Assembly: GCA_937925525.1 (NCBI GenBank)
Contig: CALALS010000176.1
Span: 1 to 13,596 of the forward strand
Length of the DNA stretch: 13,596 nucleotides
Origin: an uncultured Flavobacteriales bacterium
Lineage (GTDB): Bacteria > Bacteroidota > Bacteroidia > Flavobacteriales_E > Vicingaceae
Direction: 5' to 3'
The stretch's first letter is position 1. Every line of letters begins with the position of its first letter. The position numbers were made by a program, and so were the translations under genes. This document shows, piece after piece, positions 1 to 7,153 of the stretch. Under the pieces are notes generated by a model that saw only the letters and a list, made by a program, of their open reading frames with translations, was not told the DNA's origin and did not search any database.

Positions 1-1190
1 TCTTGTCGCAGCTCTCCTTCCGATTCATTGATGACTTCGTTGAGCCACTTCAAGGATTTTTTGTGTTCGCCTGCACCAAAGTAAGCGTAAGCAAAGTTGT
101 AGTTGAGTAGCGATTTTTCTTCTTTAGAGAATGAACTTTCCAAATCTTCATAACGCTCTAGCGAAGTGTTGACAGCATTTAATAATCTCTTCTCATCACC
201 CAATGCTTCAAAAATTACCAACTCTGCATTTAGCGTGAAAATAAAAGATTTTACTTGAAGGTCTCTGCTGTAAAATGCTTTGTGGTTGGACAAGTTTTTT
301 AGCTTTTTTAGGTTGGCTTCCAGCTTATCTTTTTGCTGGGTTTCCATATAACCGAAACAAAGGCTGTCCACAGCACGCAAGTATCGCTTAGGAACTTCTT
401 CAATAATTTCGGGATGAGTTTCAAATACATCTACTACTTTTTCAAACTTGCTAAGTGCACCCGCATGGTCGTTGTTTCCAATGTATCCCATGCCTTGTAT
501 TAAATAACAGGTTGCCGTAGCTTTAATAGACTTAGCGGTATTTTTTCCTTTAATGAGCGGATGGCTCATTACCTCATCAAATATTTTTTTCTCGTTTTTA
601 TTTCTGGCAAAAATTCCTTCTTTTCGAGAAGCGTGATTAATCTTAGAAAACAATAAATGATACTCGGCTATGTTATTTAGCTTTTCTATGCAAGCTTGTT
701 CTTCTTTAATTAAATCGGCAACGTCTGTTTCAAAATTTCCCCTGAGGTATTCTTCTTCCATCAAGCGTTTTTCCCAGTTGATGATGTCTAATAAGTAGTA
801 AAACTTTTCGTAAGTGTAGGCTATTGTTTTAGCTTTTCTAACCAGCTTAATACATTCTTTAAACATGGTCTTGTCATACAAGAGTTCAATGTTTCTTAAC
901 AACTCATGCAAGATTGCCGCTGCACTTCTATCGGAATGATATCCTCTAAGACTCTTTAAAATGATGTTGAAAAGATGGTTTTTTTCGGAAGGTAAATGTT
1001 TGATGAAGGTTTCTTTTTTAAATCTTTCTTTTATCTCTTCCTCATCGTATTCTTTTTGTTTTTCGATGGCATCGAACAACTTGATGTAGTTCTTAGAACC
1101 TGTTTGCAGTGCAGAGTTTAGCTTAAAGTACCTTTTCTCAGACTTAGATAAGGACTTTATCAACTCAAATAATGCCGGAGATGGTTTCAT
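1..1190 (-). CDS. Hypothetical helical TPR-like protein, 3' end outside the window
   Basis: An uninterrupted reading frame begins with ATG at 1190-1188 and continues through the left edge, giving 396 residues without a stop. The protein opens MKPSPALFELIKSLSKSEKR and is rich in Lys, Glu and Leu, with no signal peptide or membrane segment, so a cytoplasmic location is inferred. Most of it reads as amphipathic helices. Two stretches resemble tetratricopeptide units: about residues 224-255 (around GYIGNNDHAGALSKFEKVV) and 361-390 (around YAYFGAGEHKKSLKWL). I recall similar N-termini in uncharacterised Bacteroidota proteins, but no function is known to me. A TPR-like solenoid would suggest a protein-binding role; that is inference only. 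The gene is divergent from the M1 peptidase, with 154 bases between the starts, and no convincing promoter is visible there. The next in-frame ATG is far downstream (residue 109), so this start is favoured. Confidence 0.85.
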   Translation of the reverse strand, partial: MKPSPALFELIKSLSKSEKRYFKLNSALQTGSKNYIKLFDAIEKQKEYDEEEIKERFKKETFIKHLPSEKNHLFNIILKSLRGYHSDRSAAAILHELLRNIELLYDKTMFKECIKLVRKAKTIAYTYEKFYYLLDIINWEKRLMEEEYLRGNFETDVADLIKEEQACIEKLNNIAEYHLLFSKINHASRKEGIFARNKNEKKIFDEVMSHPLIKGKNTAKSIKATATCYLIQGMGYIGNNDHAGALSKFEKVVDVFETHPEIIEEVPKRYLRAVDSLCFGYMETQQKDKLEANLKKLKNLSNHKAFYSRDLQVKSFIFTLNAELVIFEALGDEKRLLNAVNTSLERYEDLESSFSKEEKSLLNYNFAYAYFGAGEHKKSLKWLNEVINESEGELRQ

Positions 1191-1344
1191 AAACTATTTT
1201 GATTTGTGCGTGAAGATGGAATTTCAATAGGCCATTCCATTTCGGGCAACAATAATAAGAAAAAATTATGTCAATTACATATTTAGAAATTCAAGAGTCA
1301 GATATTCTCAAATTGCTTACTTTTACTCATCAAAGTATTCAGTA
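1191..1344. other. Divergent intergenic spacer between the TPR-like gene and the M1 peptidase gene
   Basis: This A/T-rich spacer must hold the start signals for two divergent genes. I found no good match to the Bacteroidota promoter (TTTG, about 19 bases, TAnnTTTG) in either direction. The nearest is TACTTTTA at 1318-1325 on the plus strand, which lacks a -33 element at the right distance. The only other structure is a 7-bp inverted repeat, ATGGAAT (1216-1222) and ATTCCAT (1234-1240) with an 11-base loop, which would lie in the leader of the minus-strand gene. No ribosome binding site of Shine-Dalgarno type precedes either ATG. Confidence 0.5.
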
Positions 1345-3756
1345 ATGAAAAAACTATTCTTTATCTTTTTTTCCTTAGTATCTATAATTGGCTATGCACA
1401 AGACAATTGCAGAGAAAGTAAACAAAGTCTTATCCTAGATGATTATTATAAAAAAGCTCCTAACACCCGAAGTGATTCGATAGATATTTTGCATTATACC
1501 ATTAACCTAGACTTTACAGACTTTAGTAATAAAATAATGAAGGGAAATTGTGTGATTACGCTCACTCCAAAAGTGAATAACATTAACACCATTCAGCTTG
1601 ACCTTCTAAAGCTTACCGTAGATTCCATTAAGCTAAACAATACTAATCTTACTTCTTCTTATAACGATACTTTATTAAATGTAAACCTTACTGCACCTAT
1701 TGGAACGGCTGATACCATTGATTTAATTGTTTATTATAGAGGTACGCCACAAACTGACCAAAGCGGATGGGGCGGTTTTTATTATCAAGGCAATTATGCT
1801 TATAATTTGGGTGTTGGTTTTGCCGCTGACCCACACAATTACGGAAGGGTTTGGTTTCCTTGTTTCGATAATTTTGTAGAGCGTTCTACATATACGTTTA
1901 ACATCATTACCAATGGTGGCAGAGTAGCGCATTGTAATGGTCATTTAGCTTTAGATTCTGTGATTGTAAGCGATACCATTTACCGAAGATGGGAATTAAA
2001 CCAAACCATCCCCACCTATTTGGCTTGTGTAGCTATTTGCGATTATGAAACTGTTCGTTTAAACCACAATGGCATTAATGGTAACATTCCTATTGAGATT
2101 GCAGCGGTGGCAAGTGATACCACTAATGTAAAAAACTCATTCGCTAACTTAGGTAACGCTATTGATGCTTTTGAAAAATGGTACGGACCTTATAAATGGA
2201 ATAAAGTAGGTTATTCTTTAGTGCCTTTTAATTCGGGTGCTATGGAGCATGCGACCAATATTGCCTATCCTAGAATTACCGCAAACGGCTCACTGACGTA
2301 CGAAACACTAATGGCTCACGAACTTGCACACATGTGGTGGGGCGACCACTCTACCTGTGAAACTGCTGAAGATATGTGGATAAATGAAGGGATGGCGAAA
2401 TATTCTGAGCACCTCTTTTTAGAGTGGGTATATGGTAAAAAAAGATATTTGGATGAAGTAAAAGCTAATCATGCCGATGTAATACAATATGCACATTTTG
2501 AAGAAGGTCAATACAGAGCTATTTCGGGTATTCCACATCAATATACATACGGTAAACATGTGTATGATAAAGGTGCTGTGGTTGCTCATAACTTAAGAGG
2601 TTACTTAGGAGATTCTTTGTTTGAAATAGGGCTAAAATCAGTAATGGATAGTTTCCCTTTTACGCACGTTAACAGCTCCGACATCCGTGATGTGATGAGT
2701 AGTGTAACGGGCTACAACCTTACCGACTTTTTTAACGATTGGGTTTTTAATCCGGGCTTTAGTCATTTTTCCGTAGATTCTTTTGATGTTACACCCAGCA
2801 CGGGAAACTATCTTGTAAATGTTTTTATCAAGCAAAAGAGAAGAGGCTCTACTAACCTTCATAATAATGTTCCTCTTACCATAGTATTTAGAGATAACAG
2901 TTGGAATACTGATACTCACCGAATAATGATGAGTGGACAAACTATGAGTTTTAGTTTTAGCACACCGCTGAATCCTTCAATGGTAACCATTAATGAAGAT
3001 AACAACTTAAACATTGCCGTTACAGGAGAAAACTGGAACATTAAAAATAGCGGAAGTTTTAACAGCGGTACTTTTGCAAAAGGCTTGCTAATAATAAATT
3101 CTGTTACAGATAGTGCCTTTGTAAGGATTGAACATCACTGGGCAGAGCCCGACCCGATTAAAAACAATGTAAATAATTACAATATTTCTAATTATAGGTA
3201 TTGGAAAGTAGATGGTATTTTCCCTTCGGGTTTTGATGCTTCGCTACGATTTAATTATGACGGCAGAATGAGTGGAGCTAACGGCTCAGGATATTTAGAT
3301 ATGGATTTAGTTGGAGTTACCGAAGATTCTATCATCTTGCTATATAGAAAAGACGCTGGTGATGATTGGGTAGAATATAGTAAGCACACTAAAAACACCA
3401 TAGGAAGCTCAAGCAACCAATATGGTATTATTACCATAGATTCTTTGATTAAAGGAGAGTATGCTTTTGCTAACGGTGATTTGAAAACAGGTATTGAAGA
3501 AACTGCTAAACAATCATTTGAAATGACGGTTTACCCTAATCCCACTAATGATTTATTGAACATTGAACTTCTTTCAGAAAAAAGAACCGACCAATTTGAC
3601 TTAACCATTTATGACTTAAATGGTAAAATTGTTTTGGAAAATAAAATAGGCAACTATGTAAGCTTTTCTATCGATAGTTTAAAGAGTGGCAACTATATCG
3701 TTAAGGTAAAGAACAGCCAATTTGAACGAACGCAAAAAGTGATTATTAGTAAATAA
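1345..3756 (+). CDS. Secreted M1-family zinc aminopeptidase with T9SS C-terminal sorting domain
   Basis: This 803-residue protein should remove N-terminal amino acids from peptides outside the cell. A Sec signal peptide is visible (MKKLFFIFFSLVSIIGYA, probable cleavage before Gln19). The N-terminal beta domain spans roughly residues 40-240. The gluzincin core follows: GAMEH at 298-302 (the substrate amine-binding motif, usually GxMEN), zinc motif HELAH at 325-329, third zinc ligand Glu348 in the WINEG segment, and a probable catalytic Tyr407 in YDKGA. Residues about 480-710 are a beta-rich region I cannot assign. Residues about 728-803 form a type A T9SS sorting domain, seen as VYPNPTNDLLNIE, then YDLNGKIV, SGNYIVKV and a basic end QKVIISK. 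The family is known to be exported by Sec and then moved through the outer membrane by T9SS, which cleaves this tail; no T9SS gene is in the window. The gene stands alone on the plus strand and converges on gltA. Its natural substrate cannot be read from sequence. Confidence 0.93.
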   Translation: MKKLFFIFFSLVSIIGYAQDNCRESKQSLILDDYYKKAPNTRSDSIDILHYTINLDFTDFSNKIMKGNCVITLTPKVNNINTIQLDLLKLTVDSIKLNNTNLTSSYNDTLLNVNLTAPIGTADTIDLIVYYRGTPQTDQSGWGGFYYQGNYAYNLGVGFAADPHNYGRVWFPCFDNFVERSTYTFNIITNGGRVAHCNGHLALDSVIVSDTIYRRWELNQTIPTYLACVAICDYETVRLNHNGINGNIPIEIAAVASDTTNVKNSFANLGNAIDAFEKWYGPYKWNKVGYSLVPFNSGAMEHATNIAYPRITANGSLTYETLMAHELAHMWWGDHSTCETAEDMWINEGMAKYSEHLFLEWVYGKKRYLDEVKANHADVIQYAHFEEGQYRAISGIPHQYTYGKHVYDKGAVVAHNLRGYLGDSLFEIGLKSVMDSFPFTHVNSSDIRDVMSSVTGYNLTDFFNDWVFNPGFSHFSVDSFDVTPSTGNYLVNVFIKQKRRGSTNLHNNVPLTIVFRDNSWNTDTHRIMMSGQTMSFSFSTPLNPSMVTINEDNNLNIAVTGENWNIKNSGSFNSGTFAKGLLIINSVTDSAFVRIEHHWAEPDPIKNNVNNYNISNYRYWKVDGIFPSGFDASLRFNYDGRMSGANGSGYLDMDLVGVTEDSIILLYRKDAGDDWVEYSKHTKNTIGSSSNQYGIITIDSLIKGEYAFANGDLKTGIEETAKQSFEMTVYPNPTNDLLNIELLSEKRTDQFDLTIYDLNGKIVLENKIGNYVSFSIDSLKSGNYIVKVKNSQFERTQKVIISK

Positions 3757-3785
3757 AAAAGGCTAGCGAATTGCTAACCTTTTTT
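3755..3785. terminator. Bidirectional hairpin terminator shared by the M1 peptidase gene and gltA
   Basis: GGCTAGC (3761-3767) and GCTAACC (3773-3779) flank a 5-base loop. They are bordered by six A on the left (3755-3760, overlapping the peptidase stop codon) and six T on the right (3780-3785). Read on the minus strand, the one non-Watson-Crick position becomes a G-U pair, so the hairpin is complete for gltA; read on the plus strand it is a C-A mismatch. Both directions end in a U run, so it probably serves both convergent genes, more strongly gltA. Confidence 0.8.
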
Positions 3786-3812
3786 ATCCTTTAAAATTTT
3801 AATTGTGTTTAG

Positions 3813-5099
3813 TTATCGTTTACCCATTTCAACATAATCTCTCTTGTTGGCACCTTGGTAAATCTGTCTTGGTCTTCCAATTGGCTCTCCTCTCATCTTC
3901 ATTTCTCTCCATTGAGCCATCCATCCCGGTAGTCTTCCCAGTGCAAACATCACGGTAAACATTTTTGTAGGAATTCCTATAGCTCTGTAAATGATACCTG
4001 AGTAGAAGTCTACATTTGGATATAAACCTCTTTCTACAAAGTACTCATCTTTCAATGCTACTTCCTCTAACTTTTTAGCAATATCTAAGATTGGGTCGTT
4101 AATACCTAATTTCGCCAATACATCATCACACGCTTTTTTGATGATGGTAGCTCTAGGGTCAAAGTTTTTGTAAACTCTGTGTCCGAAGCCCATTAATCTA
4201 AATCCGCTGTCTTTGTCTTTTGCCATTGCTACATATTTAGCAACGTCTCCACCATCAGCTTTTATTGCTTCCAACATTTCAATTACTGCTTGGTTAGCAC
4301 CACCATGAAGCGGCCCCCACAATGCAGAAATACCTGCAGAAATAGAAGCATATAAGTTAGCGTCTGATGAACCTACTATTCTAACTGTAGAAGTAGAACA
4401 GTTTTGCTCATGGTCTGCATGAAGAATTAATAATTTATCTAGTGCGTTAACCACTACCGGATCCGGTTCGTAATCTTCCACAGGAAGAGAGAACATCATG
4501 TTTAAGAAGTTCTCGCAGTAGGTCATGCTGTTTTTAGGATATACTACCGGGTGGCGCATTTTATTTTTGTAAGACCAAGCTGCTAGTGTTGGCAACTTAG
4601 CCAATAAGCGATGCATGGTTAAATCAATTTCTTTTTCCGGTCTTTTCGGGTTTTGAGATTCTGGATAGAACGTAGAAAGCGAACAAACCATTGCCGCTAA
4701 CACTCCCATTGGGTGAGCCTTTGCAGGATAGCCAGAATAAAATGTTCTTAAATCTTCATGAATCATGGTGTGGCGAGTGATGGACTCTTTAAAGGCCGCA
4801 TACTCTTCCTTAGTTGGTAGTTCACCATAAATCAACAAATAAGCTACTTCTAAGAAAGTAGATTTTTCTGCTAACTGCTCAATTGGATATCCTCTGTAAC
4901 GTAGTATTCCCTTTTCACCGTCAAGAAAAGTAATTGCACTTTCCGTAGCTCCGGTATTTTTGTAACCGGAATCTAAAGTAATGTATCCACTTTGCCCTCT
5001 AAGTTTAGTAATATCTACAGCTTTTTCTCCTTCAGTACCCACTACTACCGGTAGCTCGTACTCTTTGCCGTCTAAAATAATTTTTGCAGTTTCTGCCAT
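3813..5099 (-). CDS. gltA: Citrate synthase
   Basis: Citrate synthase condenses oxaloacetate and acetyl-CoA to citrate, the entry step of the TCA cycle, in the cytoplasm. The 428-residue length matches the long bacterial (hexameric, Gram-negative type) form. Family active-site signatures are present: His230 in HADHEQNCST, catalytic His265 in LHGGAN, His307 in GFGHRVY and catalytic Asp364 in NVDFYSG. The C-terminal GRPRQIYQG segment is also typical. An N-terminal small domain of about 50 residues precedes the TLDSGY motif (41-46), as in E. coli-type enzymes, which are often NADH-inhibited; whether this one is cannot be read from sequence. The start MAETAKIILDGK fits the family N-terminus. The gene has its own promoter candidate (5144-5175), lies downstream of another gene's terminator, and ends at a hairpin shared with the convergent peptidase gene, so it is probably monocistronic. 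Confidence 0.97.
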   Translation of the reverse strand: MAETAKIILDGKEYELPVVVGTEGEKAVDITKLRGQSGYITLDSGYKNTGATESAITFLDGEKGILRYRGYPIEQLAEKSTFLEVAYLLIYGELPTKEEYAAFKESITRHTMIHEDLRTFYSGYPAKAHPMGVLAAMVCSLSTFYPESQNPKRPEKEIDLTMHRLLAKLPTLAAWSYKNKMRHPVVYPKNSMTYCENFLNMMFSLPVEDYEPDPVVVNALDKLLILHADHEQNCSTSTVRIVGSSDANLYASISAGISALWGPLHGGANQAVIEMLEAIKADGGDVAKYVAMAKDKDSGFRLMGFGHRVYKNFDPRATIIKKACDDVLAKLGINDPILDIAKKLEEVALKDEYFVERGLYPNVDFYSGIIYRAIGIPTKMFTVMFALGRLPGWMAQWREMKMRGEPIGRPRQIYQGANKRDYVEMGKR

Positions 5100-5143
5100 G
5101 ATGATTTAATGTGTTTTTAAGTTACAGGTTTTTTGAACCCTCA

Positions 5144-5175
5144 CGAAAGTAGTATTCGCAAAAGATTTTTCAAAA
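5144..5175 (-). promoter_or_regulatory. Candidate Bacteroidota-type promoter for gltA
   Basis: Read on the minus strand, TTTTG (5175-5171) is followed after exactly 19 bases by TACTTTCG (5151-5144). This fits the known Bacteroidota primary sigma pattern of TTTG at -33 and TAnnTTTG at -7, with one mismatch in the second box. It sits about 45 bases upstream of the gltA ATG and just after the upstream gene's terminator, the expected place for an independent promoter. No Shine-Dalgarno motif lies in the leader. Confidence 0.6.
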
Positions 5176-5193
5176 TTATTTTTGAGAAAAAGC

Positions 5194-5226
5194 AAAAAAA
5201 ATAGCGTTAGGGCAAACTAACGCTAT
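5194..5226 (-). terminator. Intrinsic terminator of the 129-residue hypothetical gene
   Basis: A perfect 10-bp inverted repeat, ATAGCGTTAG (5201-5210) and CTAACGCTAT (5217-5226), encloses a 6-base loop. On the minus strand it is followed by a run of eight T including the last stem base (5201-5194). It lies about 30 bases past the stop codon at 5257-5259 and before the gltA promoter candidate, so it isolates the two genes. Confidence 0.9.
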
Positions 5227-5256
5227 CTACTTAGCCATAACAAAATGAATTGTTAC

Positions 5257-5646
5257 TTAGTTATTTTCAAGCTCAAACTTTAGTTCGTTTTCGTCAAACG
5301 CAAAGCCCATGTCTTCATCTTTTTCTTCTGTTGCAGTTGCTTTTGAAGTAGATTTAGAGGTGGTTTCTTTAGCTGCTTTTTTCTCTTCTTTTTGAGAAGC
5401 TTTTAAGTCTTTTACTGAAACGATATTATTTAATGAAGCTAATTCTAATTTTAAATCTCTTAAACACATACCTAGAGCAATAGCCATGTTAAAATCGGTT
5501 AGTTTAAAACTCACCTCAAAATCGTCACCGGTAGCTTGTGGGCTAACAGAGAAATCGAATTTATTTTCTAAACAATAATCGAGTAATAATTGAATTTGTT
5601 TTTTCTTTACTACTACAGTTGGTGTGCTTTCCATATCTATGCTCAT
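5257..5646 (-). CDS. Small hypothetical protein, unrecognised, with a Lys/Glu/Ala/Thr-rich linker
   Basis: I do not recognise this 129-residue protein. It has no signal peptide or membrane segment, so it is probably cytoplasmic. Residues about 10-80 look like a small compact alpha/beta domain: a helix (KKKQIQLLLDYCLENK), a beta strand around FEVSFKL (43-49), then a hydrophobic helix containing MAIALGMCLRDLKLEL (54-69). Residues 84-112 form a low-complexity Lys/Glu/Ala/Thr/Ser linker, and the tail (113-129, GFAFDENELKFELENN) is acidic with alternating hydrophobic residues, which could be a short partner-binding segment; that is inference. Coding status is supported by a consensus promoter just upstream and a strong terminator just downstream. 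The first ATG is chosen; Met5 is a possible alternative. It stands between eno and gltA, which are both central-metabolism genes, but nothing ties its function to them. Confidence 0.8.
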   Translation of the reverse strand: MSIDMESTPTVVVKKKQIQLLLDYCLENKFDFSVSPQATGDDFEVSFKLTDFNMAIALGMCLRDLKLELASLNNIVSVKDLKASQKEEKKAAKETTSKSTSKATATEEKDEDMGFAFDENELKFELENN

Positions 5647-5668
5647 AATTGTGTTTTTTGTTGTAGAG

Positions 5669-5700
5669 CAAATGTAGCTTACCCAAATTGCAACGCAAAA
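5669..5700 (-). promoter_or_regulatory. Consensus Bacteroidota promoter for the 129-residue hypothetical gene
   Basis: Read on the minus strand, TTTTG (5700-5696) is followed after 19 bases by TACATTTG (5676-5669), a perfect match to TAnnTTTG with a matching -33 element. The second box is 22 bases upstream of the ATG, implying a short leader. The spacing is identical to that of the gltA promoter candidate. Confidence 0.75.
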
Positions 5701-5714
5701 GGGCAGTTTTTAAC

Positions 5715-5749
5715 AAGTTGTTGAAAAGCTGAAGCCATGTTAACAACTT
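5715..5749. repeat. Inverted repeat upstream of the hypothetical gene's promoter
   Basis: AAGTTGTT (5715-5722) and AACAACTT (5742-5749) form an 8-bp perfect inverted repeat with a 19-base spacer. It lies 15 bases upstream of the -33 box of the 129-residue gene and downstream of the eno terminator. It has no U run, so it is not a terminator. It could be a two-half-site operator or chance in A/T-rich DNA. Confidence 0.35.
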
Positions 5750-5776
5750 ATTTCTTTAGAATTGAAAATCAGGGAT

Positions 5777-5807
5777 AAAAAAAAGAGTACCTCAATTAGT
5801 ACTCTTT
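5777..5807 (-). terminator. Intrinsic terminator of the carA-eno unit
   Basis: AAAGAGTAC (5782-5790) and GTACTCTTT (5799-5807) form a 9-bp perfect stem with an 8-base loop. On the minus strand it is followed by a T run (5784-5777). It is about 23 bases beyond the eno stop codon and precedes the separate promoter of the next gene. Confidence 0.85.
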
Positions 5808-5829
5808 ATAACTTGAAATGTAATCTTAC

Positions 5830-7116
5830 TTACAAAAACTTTAAGCTTCGGCCTTGATAGATACCTGTGCCGCCAAGGCTTTCTTCAATACGCAATAGTT
5901 GGTTGTATTTTGCCATTCTGTCGGAACGAGAGGCTGAACCTGTTTTTATTTGTCCGCAGTTTAATGCTACAGCTAAATCTGCAATGGTATTGTCTTCTGT
6001 TTCACCGGAACGATGACTCATGATGGAAGTATATCCCCAACGGTGTGCTAAATCAACCGCTCTTACGGTTTCGGTAAGTGTGCCTATTTGGTTTACTTTT
6101 ACTAGAATAGAATTTGCCACACCACCTTCAATACCTTGCGCTAAACGAGCGGTATTGGTTACAAATAAATCATCTCCTACTAGTTGCACTTTATCTCCAA
6201 GGGCATCGGTGAGCTTTGCCCAACCTTCCCAATCATCTTCTGCTAAACCATCTTCAATAGAAAGGATTGGATATTTGTTGCACCACTCTGTCCAGTAGGC
6301 CACCATTTCATCAGAGGTCAACTTCTTACCATCTGATTTATGGAAATGATAGATTTTCTTTTTTTCATCATAAAACTCTGTAGTGGCAGCATCCATAGCA
6401 ATATATACTTCATCACCGGCTTTGTAGCCTGCTTTTTCTATGGCGGTTAATACCGTTTCAATGGCTTCTTCGTTTGATTTGATATTGGGAGCAAAGCCTC
6501 CCTCATCTCCTACATTGGTTGAATAACCCTTGTCTTTCAATACTTTTTTGAGGTGATGAAATATTTCCGTTCCCATTCTTAGCGCATCAGAAAAGGTGTC
6601 TGCACCAACAGGCATTACCATAAATTCCTGGAAATCTATTTTGTTGTCGGCATGTGAACCACCGTTTAAAATATTCATTAACGGAATAGGTAAAAGATGA
6701 GCGTTTATTCCGCCTACGTATCTATACAATGGCATATTTACTTCTTGAGCTGCTGCTTTTGCACAGGCTAAAGAAACTCCCAACATTGCATTTGCGCCTA
6801 AGTTGGCTTTGTTTTCGGTGCCATCCAGAGCAATCATTTTACCATCAATGGTAGTTTGGTCAAAAATGTACTGACCTTTAAGTTCTTCTAAAATGGCAGA
6901 ATTTACATTTTGAACGGCTTTGGTAACTCCTTTCCCAAGGTATCTTTTTTCGTCTCCGTCTCTTAATTCTACCGCCTCATGCTTTCCTGTTGAAGCACCT
7001 GAAGGAACTGCTGCAATACCTATCGCACCGCTATCAGTATATACTTCTACTTCAATGGTAGGATTTCCTCTTGAATCTAATATTTGACGTGCGTTAATGT
7101 GAGATATAAAGCCCAT
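5830..7116 (-). CDS. eno: Enolase (phosphopyruvate hydratase)
   Basis: Enolase interconverts 2-phosphoglycerate and phosphoenolpyruvate in glycolysis and gluconeogenesis, as a cytoplasmic Mg-dependent dimer or octamer. At 428 residues it is the normal bacterial length. The N-terminal motif ARQILDSRGNPTIEVEV and the mobile loop SGASTGKHE (39-47) are present. All expected catalytic and metal residues can be placed: His155 in GGSHADN, Glu164, Glu205 in GDEGGFAP, metal ligands Asp242, Glu288 and Asp315, catalytic Lys340 in LVKVNQIG, Arg369 in SHRSGETED, and Lys391 in IKTGSASRSDR. The start follows carA by 28 bases with no terminator or clear promoter between, so cotranscription with carA is likely. 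The leader has no Shine-Dalgarno motif. The unit ends at the hairpin at 5777-5807. Confidence 0.98.
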   Translation of the reverse strand: MGFISHINARQILDSRGNPTIEVEVYTDSGAIGIAAVPSGASTGKHEAVELRDGDEKRYLGKGVTKAVQNVNSAILEELKGQYIFDQTTIDGKMIALDGTENKANLGANAMLGVSLACAKAAAQEVNMPLYRYVGGINAHLLPIPLMNILNGGSHADNKIDFQEFMVMPVGADTFSDALRMGTEIFHHLKKVLKDKGYSTNVGDEGGFAPNIKSNEEAIETVLTAIEKAGYKAGDEVYIAMDAATTEFYDEKKKIYHFHKSDGKKLTSDEMVAYWTEWCNKYPILSIEDGLAEDDWEGWAKLTDALGDKVQLVGDDLFVTNTARLAQGIEGGVANSILVKVNQIGTLTETVRAVDLAHRWGYTSIMSHRSGETEDNTIADLAVALNCGQIKTGSASRSDRMAKYNQLLRIEESLGGTGIYQGRSLKFL

Positions 7117-7128
7117 ACGTTAATGTTG

Positions 7129-7153
7129 AATTGTGAATTTTAAATTATGAATT
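7129..7153. repeat. A/T-rich direct repeat spanning the carA stop codon and the carA-eno gap
   Basis: Two 11-base units, AATTGTGAATT (7129-7139) and AATTATGAATT (7143-7153), differ at one base and are separated by three bases. The second unit contains the carA stop codon (7145-7147) and encodes part of the last residues. I recall similar strings of AATTCATAATT in intergenic DNA of other Bacteroidota; that is memory, not a search. Confidence 0.5.

Noticed and set aside
1318..1325. TACTTTTA upstream of the M1 peptidase gene as a possible -7 promoter box
   Set aside because: No TTTG-like element lies about 19 bases upstream and the final G is missing.
1723..3437. Several minus-strand open frames opposite the M1 peptidase gene
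   Set aside because: They lie entirely inside a well-supported gene, have no recognisable protein features and no start signals.
5561..5746. Minus-strand 61-codon frame covering the start of the 129-residue gene
   Set aside because: It would begin upstream of the consensus promoter and inside the inverted repeat, has no promoter of its own, and overlaps the better-supported gene out of frame.
6020..6298. Plus-strand 92-codon frame opposite eno
   Set aside because: The opposite strand encodes conserved enolase residues; this frame has a Ser/Pro-rich composition typical of antisense readings.
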